Positions 8,820 to 17,578 of a stretch of DNA of 64,000 nucleotides are shown one piece after another. The notes under the pieces were generated by a model. That model searched no databases. It was not told where the DNA came from and saw only the letters and a list, made by a program, of their open reading frames with translations. The translations under genes and the position numbers were made by a program. Position 1 is the stretch's first letter. Each line of letters opens with the position of its first letter. Origin of the DNA: Gilvimarinus xylanilyticus (GTDB lineage Bacteria; Pseudomonadota; Gammaproteobacteria; Pseudomonadales; Cellvibrionaceae); assembly GCF_024195295.1 (NCBI RefSeq), contig NZ_JAMFTH010000002.1, positions 310,001-374,000 of the forward strand, given 5' to 3'.

Positions 8820-9287
8820 TTAAGACTGCATTGCCTCAAGCGCATCCGCTAAACAACGGGCAAAGCCCCCCATCCCATTAGTGGCTGCGATAGCAGCCAC
8901 ACTCTCACTGGTGCACAGACCACCGGGCACTTGGTTACGCCTTAAGCTAAACACCGAGCCTTCATTTGAGGAGAGATTTATGTGGGGCAGTGGATGAAGA
9001 TAGGGGCTGTGATTATAAATCTTGCGCGCCTGCTGCCAGGTACTGTCAATCAACACCCAGTGCTCAGGGGAAAATGCAGCATTAAGCTCTTTGGCGTTTT
9101 TAGCCGGGTATAAAAGTGCGCTGGTCTTATTGCGCAACCGCTCCAGCAACTGAGGGTCGGGAACTTTGCGCTGCCAAATGACCCGGGCACAGTCAACGTC
9201 GAAAGTACTGGCATACTCCGCCACCAGTCTACCGGTGTTCGTATTTTTCTTGAGCTCTTCGCTATGAGTTAGTAAAGTGATAAACAT
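8820..9287 (-). CDS. DTW-domain protein (tRNA uridine aminocarboxypropyltransferase family)
   Basis: A 155-aa protein of the DTW family, whose studied members transfer the aminocarboxypropyl group of SAM to uridine in tRNA (acp3U). It shows the eponymous motif as DSTW at 81-84 followed by QQARKI, the TNTGRL segment at 16-21, and LRRNQVPGGLCTSESVA at 115-131. It is shorter than TapT and lacks the N-terminal zinc cysteines, as in the shorter DTW subfamilies. The exact RNA site is not predictable. Confidence 0.88.
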   Translation of the reverse strand: MFITLLTHSEELKKNTNTGRLVAEYASTFDVDCARVIWQRKVPDPQLLERLRNKTSALLYPAKNAKELNAAFSPEHWVLIDSTWQQARKIYNHSPYLHPLPHINLSSNEGSVFSLRRNQVPGGLCTSESVAAIAATNGMGGFARCLADALEAMQS

Positions 9288-9348
9288 TGTGCGATTATGA
9301 AGGTCTATTAAGGTCGCGCCCTACGCGCCAACCTCAGGAGACACTATT

Positions 9349-9528
9349 ATGAAGCTTTTGACTCGCTTGCTGGTGTTAATCGGCTGCTTTTTTGCCGCCA
9401 TTGCCTGTTATGTCTTTGGCATTCCCGCCGGGGGCGCTATCTTTCTGGGTATCGGCCTGATTTTCGAGGCGTTTTTCTGGGTGGGACTCTTCTCTTTGCA
9501 AGACAAAGATAAGCATAAAGCCTCGTAG
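9349..9528 (+). CDS. 59-aa two-helix membrane protein
   Basis: A short ORF behind CAGGAG with good spacing. Two hydrophobic helices (about 3-24 and 28-50) flank FGIPAGGAIFL, and the tail QDKDKHKAS is charged. The second helix ends EAFFWVGLF. The stop is only 3 bases from the convergent GGDEF-EAL gene. A second tiny protein at 20236 has a similar layout (GPEMAVVLILP, then LEIYWAFL). I judge it real from the ribosome site, the membrane pattern and the conserved layout; function is unknown. Confidence 0.65.
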   Translation: MKLLTRLLVLIGCFFAAIACYVFGIPAGGAIFLGIGLIFEAFFWVGLFSLQDKDKHKAS

Positions 9529-9531
9529 CTT

Positions 9532-11028
9532 TTAAACACTAACATCCTTTGCCAACACCGTCTTCAACTGCTCAATAGGCACGGGATGCCCCAACCAATA
9601 CCCCTGTAGCACATCGCAACCATGGCTTTGTAAAAACTGCGCTTGCTCCTCGGTTTCCACTCCTTCGGCCACCACACTTAACGATAGGGTTTGCGCCATC
9701 GCCAATATCGCTCGGGTTAGAACCACATCATTGCTATCACCCGGTATATCTTGAATAAAGCTGCGGTCAATTTTTAGCTCGGTCAATGGCAATTGTTTAA
9801 GCCTCGCCAGGGACGAATAGCCGGTGCCAAAATCATCAATGGAAAAAGTAACGCCCCGACTCTGCCACTGCTTCATTGCTCCCAGGGTATCGTTCAGGTT
9901 TTCCATGGCCGCGGTTTCGGTAATTTCCATAATAATGTTGGGGCGGTTTTTATCGTGGGCGGTTAAGGTCGCAAACAACCGGTTCATCACGGTTTCATTG
10001 GTCAACACCGGGTATGACAGGTTAAGACTTAAATTATCCAGTGCCGTATTTGCCTCGGGGTGGTTCGACAATTCGTAGAGCGCACGTTCAAACACAAACT
10101 CGGTTATCGACTCAATGAGCCCCTCGCGCTCGGCCAAAGGAATAAACAATTCGGGCGATACAGGCCCCCGCTCGGGGTGATGCCAACGCAATAATACCTC
10201 GGCCCCAATCCAACACTTTTGCTTTAGTGACCACTGGGGCTGATAGACCAGAGTAAAGGCTTGCTCAACACAGGCGCTGCGCAAATCTTCCAGCAACGAC
10301 AAACGCTCTAGCAGGTTTTGTCGCAGCTGATCGTGAAAAAGCAAATGCCGATCCCGGCCCTGCTTTTTAGCCGCGGACAGGGCCATATCCGCATTGCGCA
10401 TCAAGTCTTTAGCCGTTTTACCGTGCTGAGGAAAAAAGCTGGTACCTGCACTGAGCGTCAACCGGTGAATACTGATTTTACTGGGTAATCGATTTTGTAC
10501 CCGATCTAACACCTCAACCAGGCTGCGATGATTGTCGCCGGTCGGGGACAATACGCCAAACTCGTCGCCGCCCAAACGCGCCACATACCAGTGTTCCTGA
10601 GACAGCTCATCGGCAAAGCCTTCGGCCAGCTGACTAATAAGACGATCACCCTCACCGTGCCCCAGCGAGTCGTTAATATCGGTAAAGTGATCAATATCCA
10701 ATAACGTCAGGGTAAACAGAGCTTGAGGCTTGGCCCGGCAGCGATACTTGAGGGCATTAATAAACGCCACCCGGTTGGGCAGCTGACAGAGGTTATCTTC
10801 CAGGGTAAGGCGCTCGATATTGCGAAACGACCGACTCAGCAGACCGTACAACAAGCCGGCGGTAATGGCGATAAACAACCATCCCTTAAAAGTTTGCGCC
10901 CAGCGAAACCAACCGCTGTCGCCAAAAATCCAGTAAGCCAGCTGATCGGAAAATAAAATCCAAACCGTGGCAAACACCACATACAACAGCGTTATGCGGC
11001 GCGCCGAGTGCGTAAATATCCGTTTCAT
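9532..11028 (-). CDS. Membrane GGDEF-EAL protein (cyclic-di-GMP turnover)
   Basis: A 498-aa inner-membrane protein with two N-terminal TM helices (about 11-34 and 46-64), a GGDEF domain with GGDEF intact at 153-157, and an EAL domain whose signature reads EVL (277-279), with MEITETA, DDFGTG (398-403) and LKIDRSF (418-424) retained. The inhibitory I-site RxxD before GGDEF is missing. Retention of the metal and base residues suggests phosphodiesterase activity; the cyclase could be active or act as a GTP sensor. It is a single gene, convergent with the 59-aa ORF. Confidence 0.92.
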   Translation of the reverse strand: MKRIFTHSARRITLLYVVFATVWILFSDQLAYWIFGDSGWFRWAQTFKGWLFIAITAGLLYGLLSRSFRNIERLTLEDNLCQLPNRVAFINALKYRCRAKPQALFTLTLLDIDHFTDINDSLGHGEGDRLISQLAEGFADELSQEHWYVARLGGDEFGVLSPTGDNHRSLVEVLDRVQNRLPSKISIHRLTLSAGTSFFPQHGKTAKDLMRNADMALSAAKKQGRDRHLLFHDQLRQNLLERLSLLEDLRSACVEQAFTLVYQPQWSLKQKCWIGAEVLLRWHHPERGPVSPELFIPLAEREGLIESITEFVFERALYELSNHPEANTALDNLSLNLSYPVLTNETVMNRLFATLTAHDKNRPNIIMEITETAAMENLNDTLGAMKQWQSRGVTFSIDDFGTGYSSLARLKQLPLTELKIDRSFIQDIPGDSNDVVLTRAILAMAQTLSLSVVAEGVETEEQAQFLQSHGCDVLQGYWLGHPVPIEQLKTVLAKDVSV

Positions 11029-11101
11029 ACAGACGCCGATAGAGAATGCATGGCTTCATCATAGCAACTGCAGTTTTCAGATAACAACAAGTGTCGTAAG
11101 A

Positions 11102-11116
11102 TAGTCATAATGACTA
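11102..11116. promoter_or_regulatory. Inverted repeat upstream of the O-acetylesterase
   Basis: TAGTCA-TAA-TGACTA is a perfect 6-bp inverted repeat about 20 bases before the start codon, a position suited to a repressor operator. The binding protein is unknown. Confidence 0.35.
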
Positions 11117-11135
11117 AAACGTTAACGGTGTCTCT

Positions 11136-13118
11136 ATGCTAATAAAAAAATTCACAGCCCTGCTGGCCTTGGCGGCCAGCACCAGTGTCCAGCTCGCTCA
11201 GGCCGAGGTGATCCCTAACCGTCTACTGACCGAAGGCGCAGTGCTTCAACGCCAGCAACCACTGACGCTGTGGGGCCAGGCAGATCCTGATGAGGCAATC
11301 AAGGTAAGCCTAAACGGCGAACAGGTAGGCAGTTTTAACGCCGATAACAACGGGCGCTGGCACTGGGAGGGAGACACCTACCCCGCGGGTGGCCCCCACA
11401 CTCTGGTGATTGAAGGTGACAACCGAATAGAGCTAAGCGATATTTATTTCGGCGACGTCTGGCTGGCGGCTGGGCAGTCCAATATGGAAATGAAAATGTC
11501 CAATATCAAAGAGCGCTATGCGGCTGTTTTGGCGCAATCGGACAACCCTCGCATTCGTCACTTTCAAGTTCCTAAAAACGCCGTTTACGACGGCCCCCAA
11601 AACGATTTACCCGGCGGTGAGTGGCTGGCAGCCAATCCTGATAACGCCCTCAACTTCAGCGCTGTGGGCTATTTTTTCGCCCGTCAGATTGAGCGCACCC
11701 AGAATGTACCTGTGGGCATTATTATGAACGCCTATGGCGGCTCGGGCGCACAGGCATGGATGAGCCCCGAGGCGCTTAAGAATTACCCTCACTATGTCGA
11801 GCAGGCCAAGCGCAACGCCCAGCCCGGCTATGTGGATGACGCCAAGGCCGCTGACAATGCCAAAGCGGCGCCCTGGTACGAAAACCTACATAAAGCCGAC
11901 CAAGGCACCCACGCTCAACCCCAGTGGTCAGCCACTGAGCTGGATGACAGCGATTGGCAACCCGTTAACTTGCCCGGCCAGTGGAGTGACAGCGGTATTG
12001 AGGACCTAAACGGCGTGCTCTGGCTGCGCAAAACCATCTCCGTTCCTGAAAGCGCTGCCGGTCAAGCCGGTATGCTGCGCTTGGGCCGTATTGTGGACGC
12101 CGATACCGCTTACATTAACGGCCAAAAAGTAGGCAATACGACCTACCTGTACCCCCAGCGACGCTATTCGATCCCCGAGGGTCTGCTAACCGCCGGCGAC
12201 AACACGATTGTGGTGCGTGCGGTTACCAATGCCGGTAACGGCGGCTTTGTTAAAGATAAGCCCTATCGACTGGAAGCCGGAGACACTCACGTCTCGCTCG
12301 AAGGCGAGTGGCGCGCCAAGGTAGGGGCCAGGGTCGAGCCCGCGCCCTCGCGTGAATTCTGGGATATGGGTCAACCCGTGGGTATTTACAACGCTATGCT
12401 GGCCCCTATGACCCCCATGCCACTCAAAGGGGTTATCTGGTACCAGGGCGAAAGCAACGCCGGTAAACCCGAAGAGTACACAACACTGCTTCCCGCCATG
12501 ATCCGCCAGTGGCGGCATGAATTCGGCCAGCCCGAGCTGCCGTTTATTTACGCTCAACTACCGGGCTTTGGCGAGCCTGTCGATGATCCTGTACAAGACG
12601 GCTGGGCAAACATGCGCCAAGCTCAGACAAAAGTCCTGTCTGAGCCCAATACCGCCATGGCGGTGACCATAGACCTGGGCGAGTGGAATGACATTCATCC
12701 GCTTAACAAAAAACCCGTCGGGGAGCGCCTGGCCCTGTTAGCACGCCAGCAAGTCTACGGAGAAACCCGCCTACAAGCCGAAGCACCCGCACCCTATGTT
12801 ATGCAAGTGAACGATGGCCAAGCGTTTATCAGCACTGCGCATGCTTATGGTGGCTTAACAAGTAAAGATGGGAAGCCGGATGGCTTCGCCATCGCCGGGA
12901 AAGATGGCGAGTTTGTCTGGGCCGAGGCCGAGCTGGATGGTGACCTGATTCGTATATGGAGCGACGACGTAAAAGAGCCCGTAAAAGTGCGTTATGCCTG
13001 GTCGGACTTTCCAGCCCGTGCCAATGTGTACAACAGTGCTGGCTTGCCGTTAATGCCTTTTGCGCTGGAGCTCAAGCCCTTAAACACCCAAGAATCCGCA
13101 ACGGTTGAAAAGCCATAA
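11136..13118 (+). CDS. Secreted sialate O-acetylesterase-type carbohydrate esterase
   Basis: A 660-aa exported SGNH-fold esterase of the sialate O-acetylesterase family, which removes acetyl groups from sugars. Signal peptide to about residue 23; nucleophile Ser115 in AAGQSNMEMK; block III-type WYQGESN at 435-441; catalytic Asp519/His521 in WNDIHPLN. A beta-jelly-roll of about 120 residues (near 265-385) is inserted between the two halves of the SGNH domain, usual for long members. Beside alginate lyases it probably deacetylates algal or bacterial polysaccharide, possibly O-acetylated alginate; this is inferred from neighbours. A terminator follows. Confidence 0.9.
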   Translation: MLIKKFTALLALAASTSVQLAQAEVIPNRLLTEGAVLQRQQPLTLWGQADPDEAIKVSLNGEQVGSFNADNNGRWHWEGDTYPAGGPHTLVIEGDNRIELSDIYFGDVWLAAGQSNMEMKMSNIKERYAAVLAQSDNPRIRHFQVPKNAVYDGPQNDLPGGEWLAANPDNALNFSAVGYFFARQIERTQNVPVGIIMNAYGGSGAQAWMSPEALKNYPHYVEQAKRNAQPGYVDDAKAADNAKAAPWYENLHKADQGTHAQPQWSATELDDSDWQPVNLPGQWSDSGIEDLNGVLWLRKTISVPESAAGQAGMLRLGRIVDADTAYINGQKVGNTTYLYPQRRYSIPEGLLTAGDNTIVVRAVTNAGNGGFVKDKPYRLEAGDTHVSLEGEWRAKVGARVEPAPSREFWDMGQPVGIYNAMLAPMTPMPLKGVIWYQGESNAGKPEEYTTLLPAMIRQWRHEFGQPELPFIYAQLPGFGEPVDDPVQDGWANMRQAQTKVLSEPNTAMAVTIDLGEWNDIHPLNKKPVGERLALLARQQVYGETRLQAEAPAPYVMQVNDGQAFISTAHAYGGLTSKDGKPDGFAIAGKDGEFVWAEAELDGDLIRIWSDDVKEPVKVRYAWSDFPARANVYNSAGLPLMPFALELKPLNTQESATVEKP

Positions 13119-13146
13119 GTTCCATTTAAAGGCAGATGTTACCCTG

Positions 13147-13182
13147 TAAGCCGCGAGCAATATGCTCACGGCTTATTTTTTT
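13147..13182 (+). terminator. Rho-independent terminator of the O-acetylesterase
   Basis: TAAGCCG pairs with CGGCTTA, with an inner GAGC/GCTC stem and a short loop, followed by a run of T. It lies 28 bases after the stop. Confidence 0.85.
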
Positions 13183-13191
13183 CGGTGACAG

Positions 13192-14841
13192 TTAATCCGG
13201 GATTCGCGAGTAGCTTACGTTGGTCATGGTCACGGTCGATTCGGTAATGCCCAAATCGGCAAAACACTGGGCAAAGGATTCAGAATCTCCGGGCTCGCCG
13301 CAGTTTTTCCGCGTGTAGGTATTTTGCGATTGCAGGTAATTGCCAAACTTAAAGTAAGAATCCGCATCATCCTCCACCGGCATACCAAACGCACGCCCCA
13401 TACCATAGACGGTGACATAACCGTAATCGTTCACCATTTTAAAGTCGAAGCTATCGCCGCTGCGAATGGTGCCCAGGGCGTACTTTTCTTCTTCGCCATC
13501 GGTATTGCGCAAACGTACATAGACATCAAAAATGCCGTTTCCGGCCACACTGTCATCAAAGCCAGACTCTGAGGAGTCGGCCACGTACAGTTTCATAATG
13601 GTACCTAAGCCGCCGGCATGATGCTGAGCGATAATGGTTTTTCCGGCATCGGACATTTCTACCTTAACGTCAGCCTCAAACACTTCATACACGTCGGTCA
13701 TAGCAACCCGCAGGCTTTGTTTAACTTTATATTCCTGACGCCAGCCGTTGCCGTTGGGTGACACATAACGGGCCTCAAGAGGAACAAACTCCAAGGCGGA
13801 GGCGTTTACCAGCGGATGTGGGCTGGCCCCTTCCAAGTCGAAAATACTGCCGTCGGTAATGTTCGCTGGAATTTCCGTGCCTACGCCCGGACTGTCGTTG
13901 CTATTACCGTATAGCTCTACCTCAGTGATGTTGGTCCAGTTGCTACCCGAGGTGTTGGTAAAGGTTTTAATGCGCACCTGCTTGGCAGCAATGTCGGATA
14001 CATCTACGAGTTCAATACCGCTGTTTGAGCCACTGCTGACGCCGTCAAAAATTTTTGTCCAGATATTGGGGTCACTGCTATCGGTGCGAGCATACACCTC
14101 AAAGGTGTAGGCGCGTTCATCGCCGCGGCCCCAGGCGATACCCAGCTTGGTGACATCGCTCAACTCTTCGAGCTCAAGGGTGAGGTTTACCGGCGAACCA
14201 GAGGCGGCCCAGCGCGACGCCCAGCCAGTGTCACCGTCAATAACGTGACCTGCCGGGTAGCTGGCGTGACTGCTACCATCGTCAAAGGCATTTGCTACCG
14301 CGAGACGATTGTCAGCGTCATTATTATCGTCGGGGTTATCGCTGCCGTCGTCGACGCGAATTAATTCCCACTGTTGATTGATGTTGTCACTATTGGAGTT
14401 CCACAGATAAATAGATTGTCGGTTTGCCCCATCGCGATTGCCATCAAGGGAAAAGTCATCGGCATTACGCTTAGCGAAACGGTAAACCTCACTACCGGAG
14501 TAAACCTTTATTTTGGAAAAGTGTTGGTCGTAATTATTTTCATCGCACTCTTGTAAGGTTACGGCTTGTTGGCGCGAGGCGCCGCTACCGGCATCCCAAC
14601 AGAGGTTTGTGTTCTCTTTTTTGTAGGCGTAGTAACCATTGCCTCTGTCGAGTTGAACCCAGTGCTGGTTAAGGTTAGTGAGGTTAGTTTCCCACAAATA
14701 CAATTGCTGGCCCGCCTGGGCGCCGCCATTACCATCAATAGCGTATCCAGTGCCGTGTTTTTCCATAACAAAATTGGCCGCCTGAGCCAGACTACCAGTA
14801 ACGGCGAGAGAAGCTGCGAGCATAAATTTATACAGTGTCAT
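13192..14841 (-). CDS. Secreted modular polysaccharide lyase, divergent PL7 type (ricin-like + F5/8C + lyase)
   Basis: A 549-aa exported protein: signal peptide (about 1-22), ricin-type beta-trefoil (about 23-165, with repeated QQW/NQHW turns), Asp/Asn linker, F5/8 type C carbohydrate-binding module (about 178-312), and a C-terminal beta-jelly-roll resembling alginate lyase family 7. The lyase motifs are altered: RQEYK (368-372) instead of RSELRE, QHH (406-408) instead of QIH, and YFKFGNYLQ (496-504) close to consensus. The start at 14841 gives the best signal peptide; the frame is open to 14883. Residues 22-310 align without gaps with the next gene. It probably cleaves alginate or another uronate polymer. 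Confidence 0.86.
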   Translation of the reverse strand: MTLYKFMLAASLAVTGSLAQAANFVMEKHGTGYAIDGNGGAQAGQQLYLWETNLTNLNQHWVQLDRGNGYYAYKKENTNLCWDAGSGASRQQAVTLQECDENNYDQHFSKIKVYSGSEVYRFAKRNADDFSLDGNRDGANRQSIYLWNSNSDNINQQWELIRVDDGSDNPDDNNDADNRLAVANAFDDGSSHASYPAGHVIDGDTGWASRWAASGSPVNLTLELEELSDVTKLGIAWGRGDERAYTFEVYARTDSSDPNIWTKIFDGVSSGSNSGIELVDVSDIAAKQVRIKTFTNTSGSNWTNITEVELYGNSNDSPGVGTEIPANITDGSIFDLEGASPHPLVNASALEFVPLEARYVSPNGNGWRQEYKVKQSLRVAMTDVYEVFEADVKVEMSDAGKTIIAQHHAGGLGTIMKLYVADSSESGFDDSVAGNGIFDVYVRLRNTDGEEEKYALGTIRSGDSFDFKMVNDYGYVTVYGMGRAFGMPVEDDADSYFKFGNYLQSQNTYTRKNCGEPGDSESFAQCFADLGITESTVTMTNVSYSRIPD

Positions 14842-14946
14842 CGTAGTCAGTACCTGTTTTATATTTAGCCGATCAAAACCCATAGAAAGGGCGCACAGGA
14901 CTGTCTGCCTGCGTGCAGGGTTTAAATTTAAAAGGTAGGGAGCAAA

Positions 14947-14978
14947 TCACCCGACCACAGACGGGTGTGATCGGGTGA
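14947..14978 (-). terminator. Strong 13-bp hairpin between the two lyase genes
   Basis: Read on the minus strand, TCACCCGATCACA pairs with TGTGGTCGGGTGA (one G-U) around a six-base loop. It lies 36 bases beyond the stop of the upstream lyase. The T tract after it is short (TTT), so it may terminate partially or stabilise the upstream message against 3' decay. Confidence 0.6.
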
Positions 14979-15014
14979 GAAGCTAACTGTCCAGCCCGTG
15001 GGCCGGGCCTATAA

Positions 15015-16763
15015 TTACTGATGATCTACCCAGAAGTCGTAAACAACCACTTCACCATAGTTGTCAGGATCACCGGTGGCGCTACCCTCGCGGTCGGCAT
15101 TACTTTGCGTGTAATTACCGATTTTGAAATAGGCATCGCCGTAGCTGCGGTCCATCACATAATCATTAGAACCGTCGCGCACTAGGTACTGGTCGGCATT
15201 GCCCGCGTTATAGGCGCTTTCCAGGTTGCCGTCTTCACTGTAGTAGACGTAGTGTTTGCCATCGATTACTTCAAAGATAACCTCGTGGTTGGTACCCAGG
15301 CTATAGTTGTTGGTAACGGTGACATCGCTGCGCAACTTTCCGCCATTAAAGCTCAGGAATAAATGCGAGTCTTCTAAGCGCAGCACTAGTGCGTCATCAA
15401 TGCCTTCGTCTTTGTTACCGTGAATTTGCGTGGCAACCAGATGACTTTTGACAATGGGGAGATGGGTAATGGCTTGGTTAACGTAAACGACATGCTCGCC
15501 CGATGTGCTCCAGTAAATGTCTTTGCTGCCATCGGCTTCACGTTCGCGAAGCTCAGAGCGAATATAGCTGGAGTTGGGTGTGGTGCCGTTGCCGTCGCGT
15601 ACCGGAGCGAAGAACACCATCGCGTTGCCAGAGTTATTGACGTAGAAATACTCGTTGTTTTCTTCACCACATAAAGTTTTGTCTTCTACGCCATCGGGGT
15701 AAGTAATTTTCCACTGGTTACAGTTATCCATTAAATCCGAGGGAACTTCGGCAGAACCTGGGGGAACGTCATCGTCTCCGCCTCCGGTGTTATCGTCATC
15801 GCCACCACCGGAACCATCGCTTTCGCCGCCGTAGACTTCCACTTCGGTAATGTTGGTCCAGCTGCTACCAGAGGTGTTTTCAAACGTTTTAATTCGCACT
15901 TGCTTGGCGTCAATATCGGTCACATCAACTACTTCGAAACCGCTCTCAGAGCCACTGCTTACGCCGTCGTAGATTTTGGTCCAGCTATTGGCGCCACTAG
16001 TGGTGGGGCGTGCATAAACTTCAAAGGTATAGGCGCGCTCATTGCCGCGACCCCACGCAATACCCAGCTCGGTGATTTTACTCACTTCATTCAGCTCTAG
16101 GGTTAAGTTAACTGGCGAGCCGGACGCTGCCCAGCGTGAAGCCCAACCGGAATCACCATCTATGGCATTGCCAGCGGGGTAGCTGTTATGGCTGCTGCCA
16201 TCGTCAAAGGCGGTATCAACGGTTAATTTGTTGAACCCGTTGCTGCCACCCCCGTCATCTCTGTTGCCGTCGTCAATACGGTGCAGCTCCCACTGCTGGT
16301 TAATATTGCTGTCGCTAGAGTTCCACAGATAGATCGACTGGCGGTTCTCGGCTCCGCCTCCCCCATCCAGAGAGAATCCTGTGGCGTTGCGTTTTTCGAA
16401 CCGATAAATTTCAGTTCCCTCATAGATTTTTACTTTGGAAAAGTGCTGATTGTAATTTCCTTCGTTACATTCTTGCAGAGTCACTGCCTGCTGACGGCTT
16501 CCACTACTTCCGGCGTCCCAGCATAAGTTGGTATCTTCCTTTTTATAAGAGTAATAGCCATTACCCCGACTTAGCTGAACCCACTGCTGGTTTACGTTAT
16601 TGAGGTTTGTATCCCACAGATATAACTGTTGACCAACTTGGGCGCCACCGTTTCCATCAATGGAGTAACCGGTACCATATTTTTCCATTACAAAAGAGGC
16701 TGCGCTGGCGTAGGAACCTAGTGTTGCGATTGAGGCTGAAAGTAATAATTTATGAAACATCAT
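15015..16763 (-). CDS. Secreted modular alginate lyase, PL7 (ricin-like + F5/8C + lyase)
   Basis: A 582-aa exported endo-acting alginate lyase. Signal peptide to about 21, ricin-like beta-trefoil 23-165, F5/8C module about 180-312, Gly/Asp linker 313-337 and a PL7 catalytic jelly-roll 340-582. All three family motifs are canonical: RSELRE (402-407), QIH (446-448) and YFKIGNYTQ (545-553). QIH types often accept guluronate-containing blocks. It lies 173 bases upstream of its paralogue on the same strand; a strong hairpin separates the two. The product acts outside the cell and cleaves alginate by beta-elimination. Confidence 0.94.
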   Translation of the reverse strand: MMFHKLLLSASIATLGSYASAASFVMEKYGTGYSIDGNGGAQVGQQLYLWDTNLNNVNQQWVQLSRGNGYYSYKKEDTNLCWDAGSSGSRQQAVTLQECNEGNYNQHFSKVKIYEGTEIYRFEKRNATGFSLDGGGGAENRQSIYLWNSSDSNINQQWELHRIDDGNRDDGGGSNGFNKLTVDTAFDDGSSHNSYPAGNAIDGDSGWASRWAASGSPVNLTLELNEVSKITELGIAWGRGNERAYTFEVYARPTTSGANSWTKIYDGVSSGSESGFEVVDVTDIDAKQVRIKTFENTSGSSWTNITEVEVYGGESDGSGGGDDDNTGGGDDDVPPGSAEVPSDLMDNCNQWKITYPDGVEDKTLCGEENNEYFYVNNSGNAMVFFAPVRDGNGTTPNSSYIRSELREREADGSKDIYWSTSGEHVVYVNQAITHLPIVKSHLVATQIHGNKDEGIDDALVLRLEDSHLFLSFNGGKLRSDVTVTNNYSLGTNHEVIFEVIDGKHYVYYSEDGNLESAYNAGNADQYLVRDGSNDYVMDRSYGDAYFKIGNYTQSNADREGSATGDPDNYGEVVVYDFWVDHQ

Positions 16764-17578
16764 GATGTGTTTACCTATTATTCGTTTGCATGAATTAACA
16801 GAGCATCAATCTCTGGGCGATACTGACCCGGCTGATTTATCCCGAAGAATATTCAGCTAAAAGATTGATTACCGATTCAGACGAATACAAGGCACTGGTC
16901 GAAGCGGACGATGACAACAAGAGTTTGCTATTATTTTGTGGAGATTAAAAATTCACAAGACAAGTAATCACGGCGGAATTTTTATCTCTTTTAACTCGTT
17001 TGCGTTAGCGCAATATTTGACTCTACATCATCCTCATGCAACGTCGGGTCGAAGACTACACTAAATTTTCTGGTTTAATAACAGCAAATGCACTGAATCT
17101 TTTAAGCGTTTCTTTCTATGTTACTTTTTGAATCAGGTGTAACAGATTAAATAGCGTGGTTTTCCTAAAAGTCATTAGATTTTCGAATAGTAAGACAGCA
17201 AATCTATAAAAATTTCACATTAAAATATTGAACAAACGCCGATTTCGTTAGGGTTTAGCGAATAAATTGTGACACTTTTCATATTCAAGTTATATTCAAA
17301 ATGACAGTTACACTTTTGTAGCCTGACTTTTCAGGATTTATGCGAAGTTCCGGCCAAAAGCATTAGCGCTTACCTTAAACGAAGGCTGACTGGCAATACG
17401 GGCCGATTAGCACCCAGACTTTTGCACGTCGATTACCGGCGCATCTATACCCGCTGCGATGCCCCTTGGGTAATGGCATTTAGGTGAACCAGATTCGCCA
17501 CGAATCCCCTACCCCGAATGTGGGTTTACCCCATCGCCTGGGCGGGGCAGAATAACCGTATTTGGCCAAGGAACAACC
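16764..17578. other. Long divergent intergenic region with possible structured leader
   Basis: No gene is visible in 815 bases. The first 570 bases are AT-rich and contain upstream sequence for the alginate lyase. From about 17340 the composition becomes GC-rich, running to the DASS transporter start. Within it GATTCG/CGAATC (17492-17506) forms a perfect 6-bp hairpin with a CCA loop, and a second stem (GATGCC with GGCATT) lies just upstream. I could not match any known riboswitch class. Confidence 0.5.

Noticed and set aside
17340-17578. Known riboswitch (cobalamin, glycine, guanidine, SAM, fluoride)
   Set aside because: None of the conserved boxes that I know for these classes could be found in the leader.
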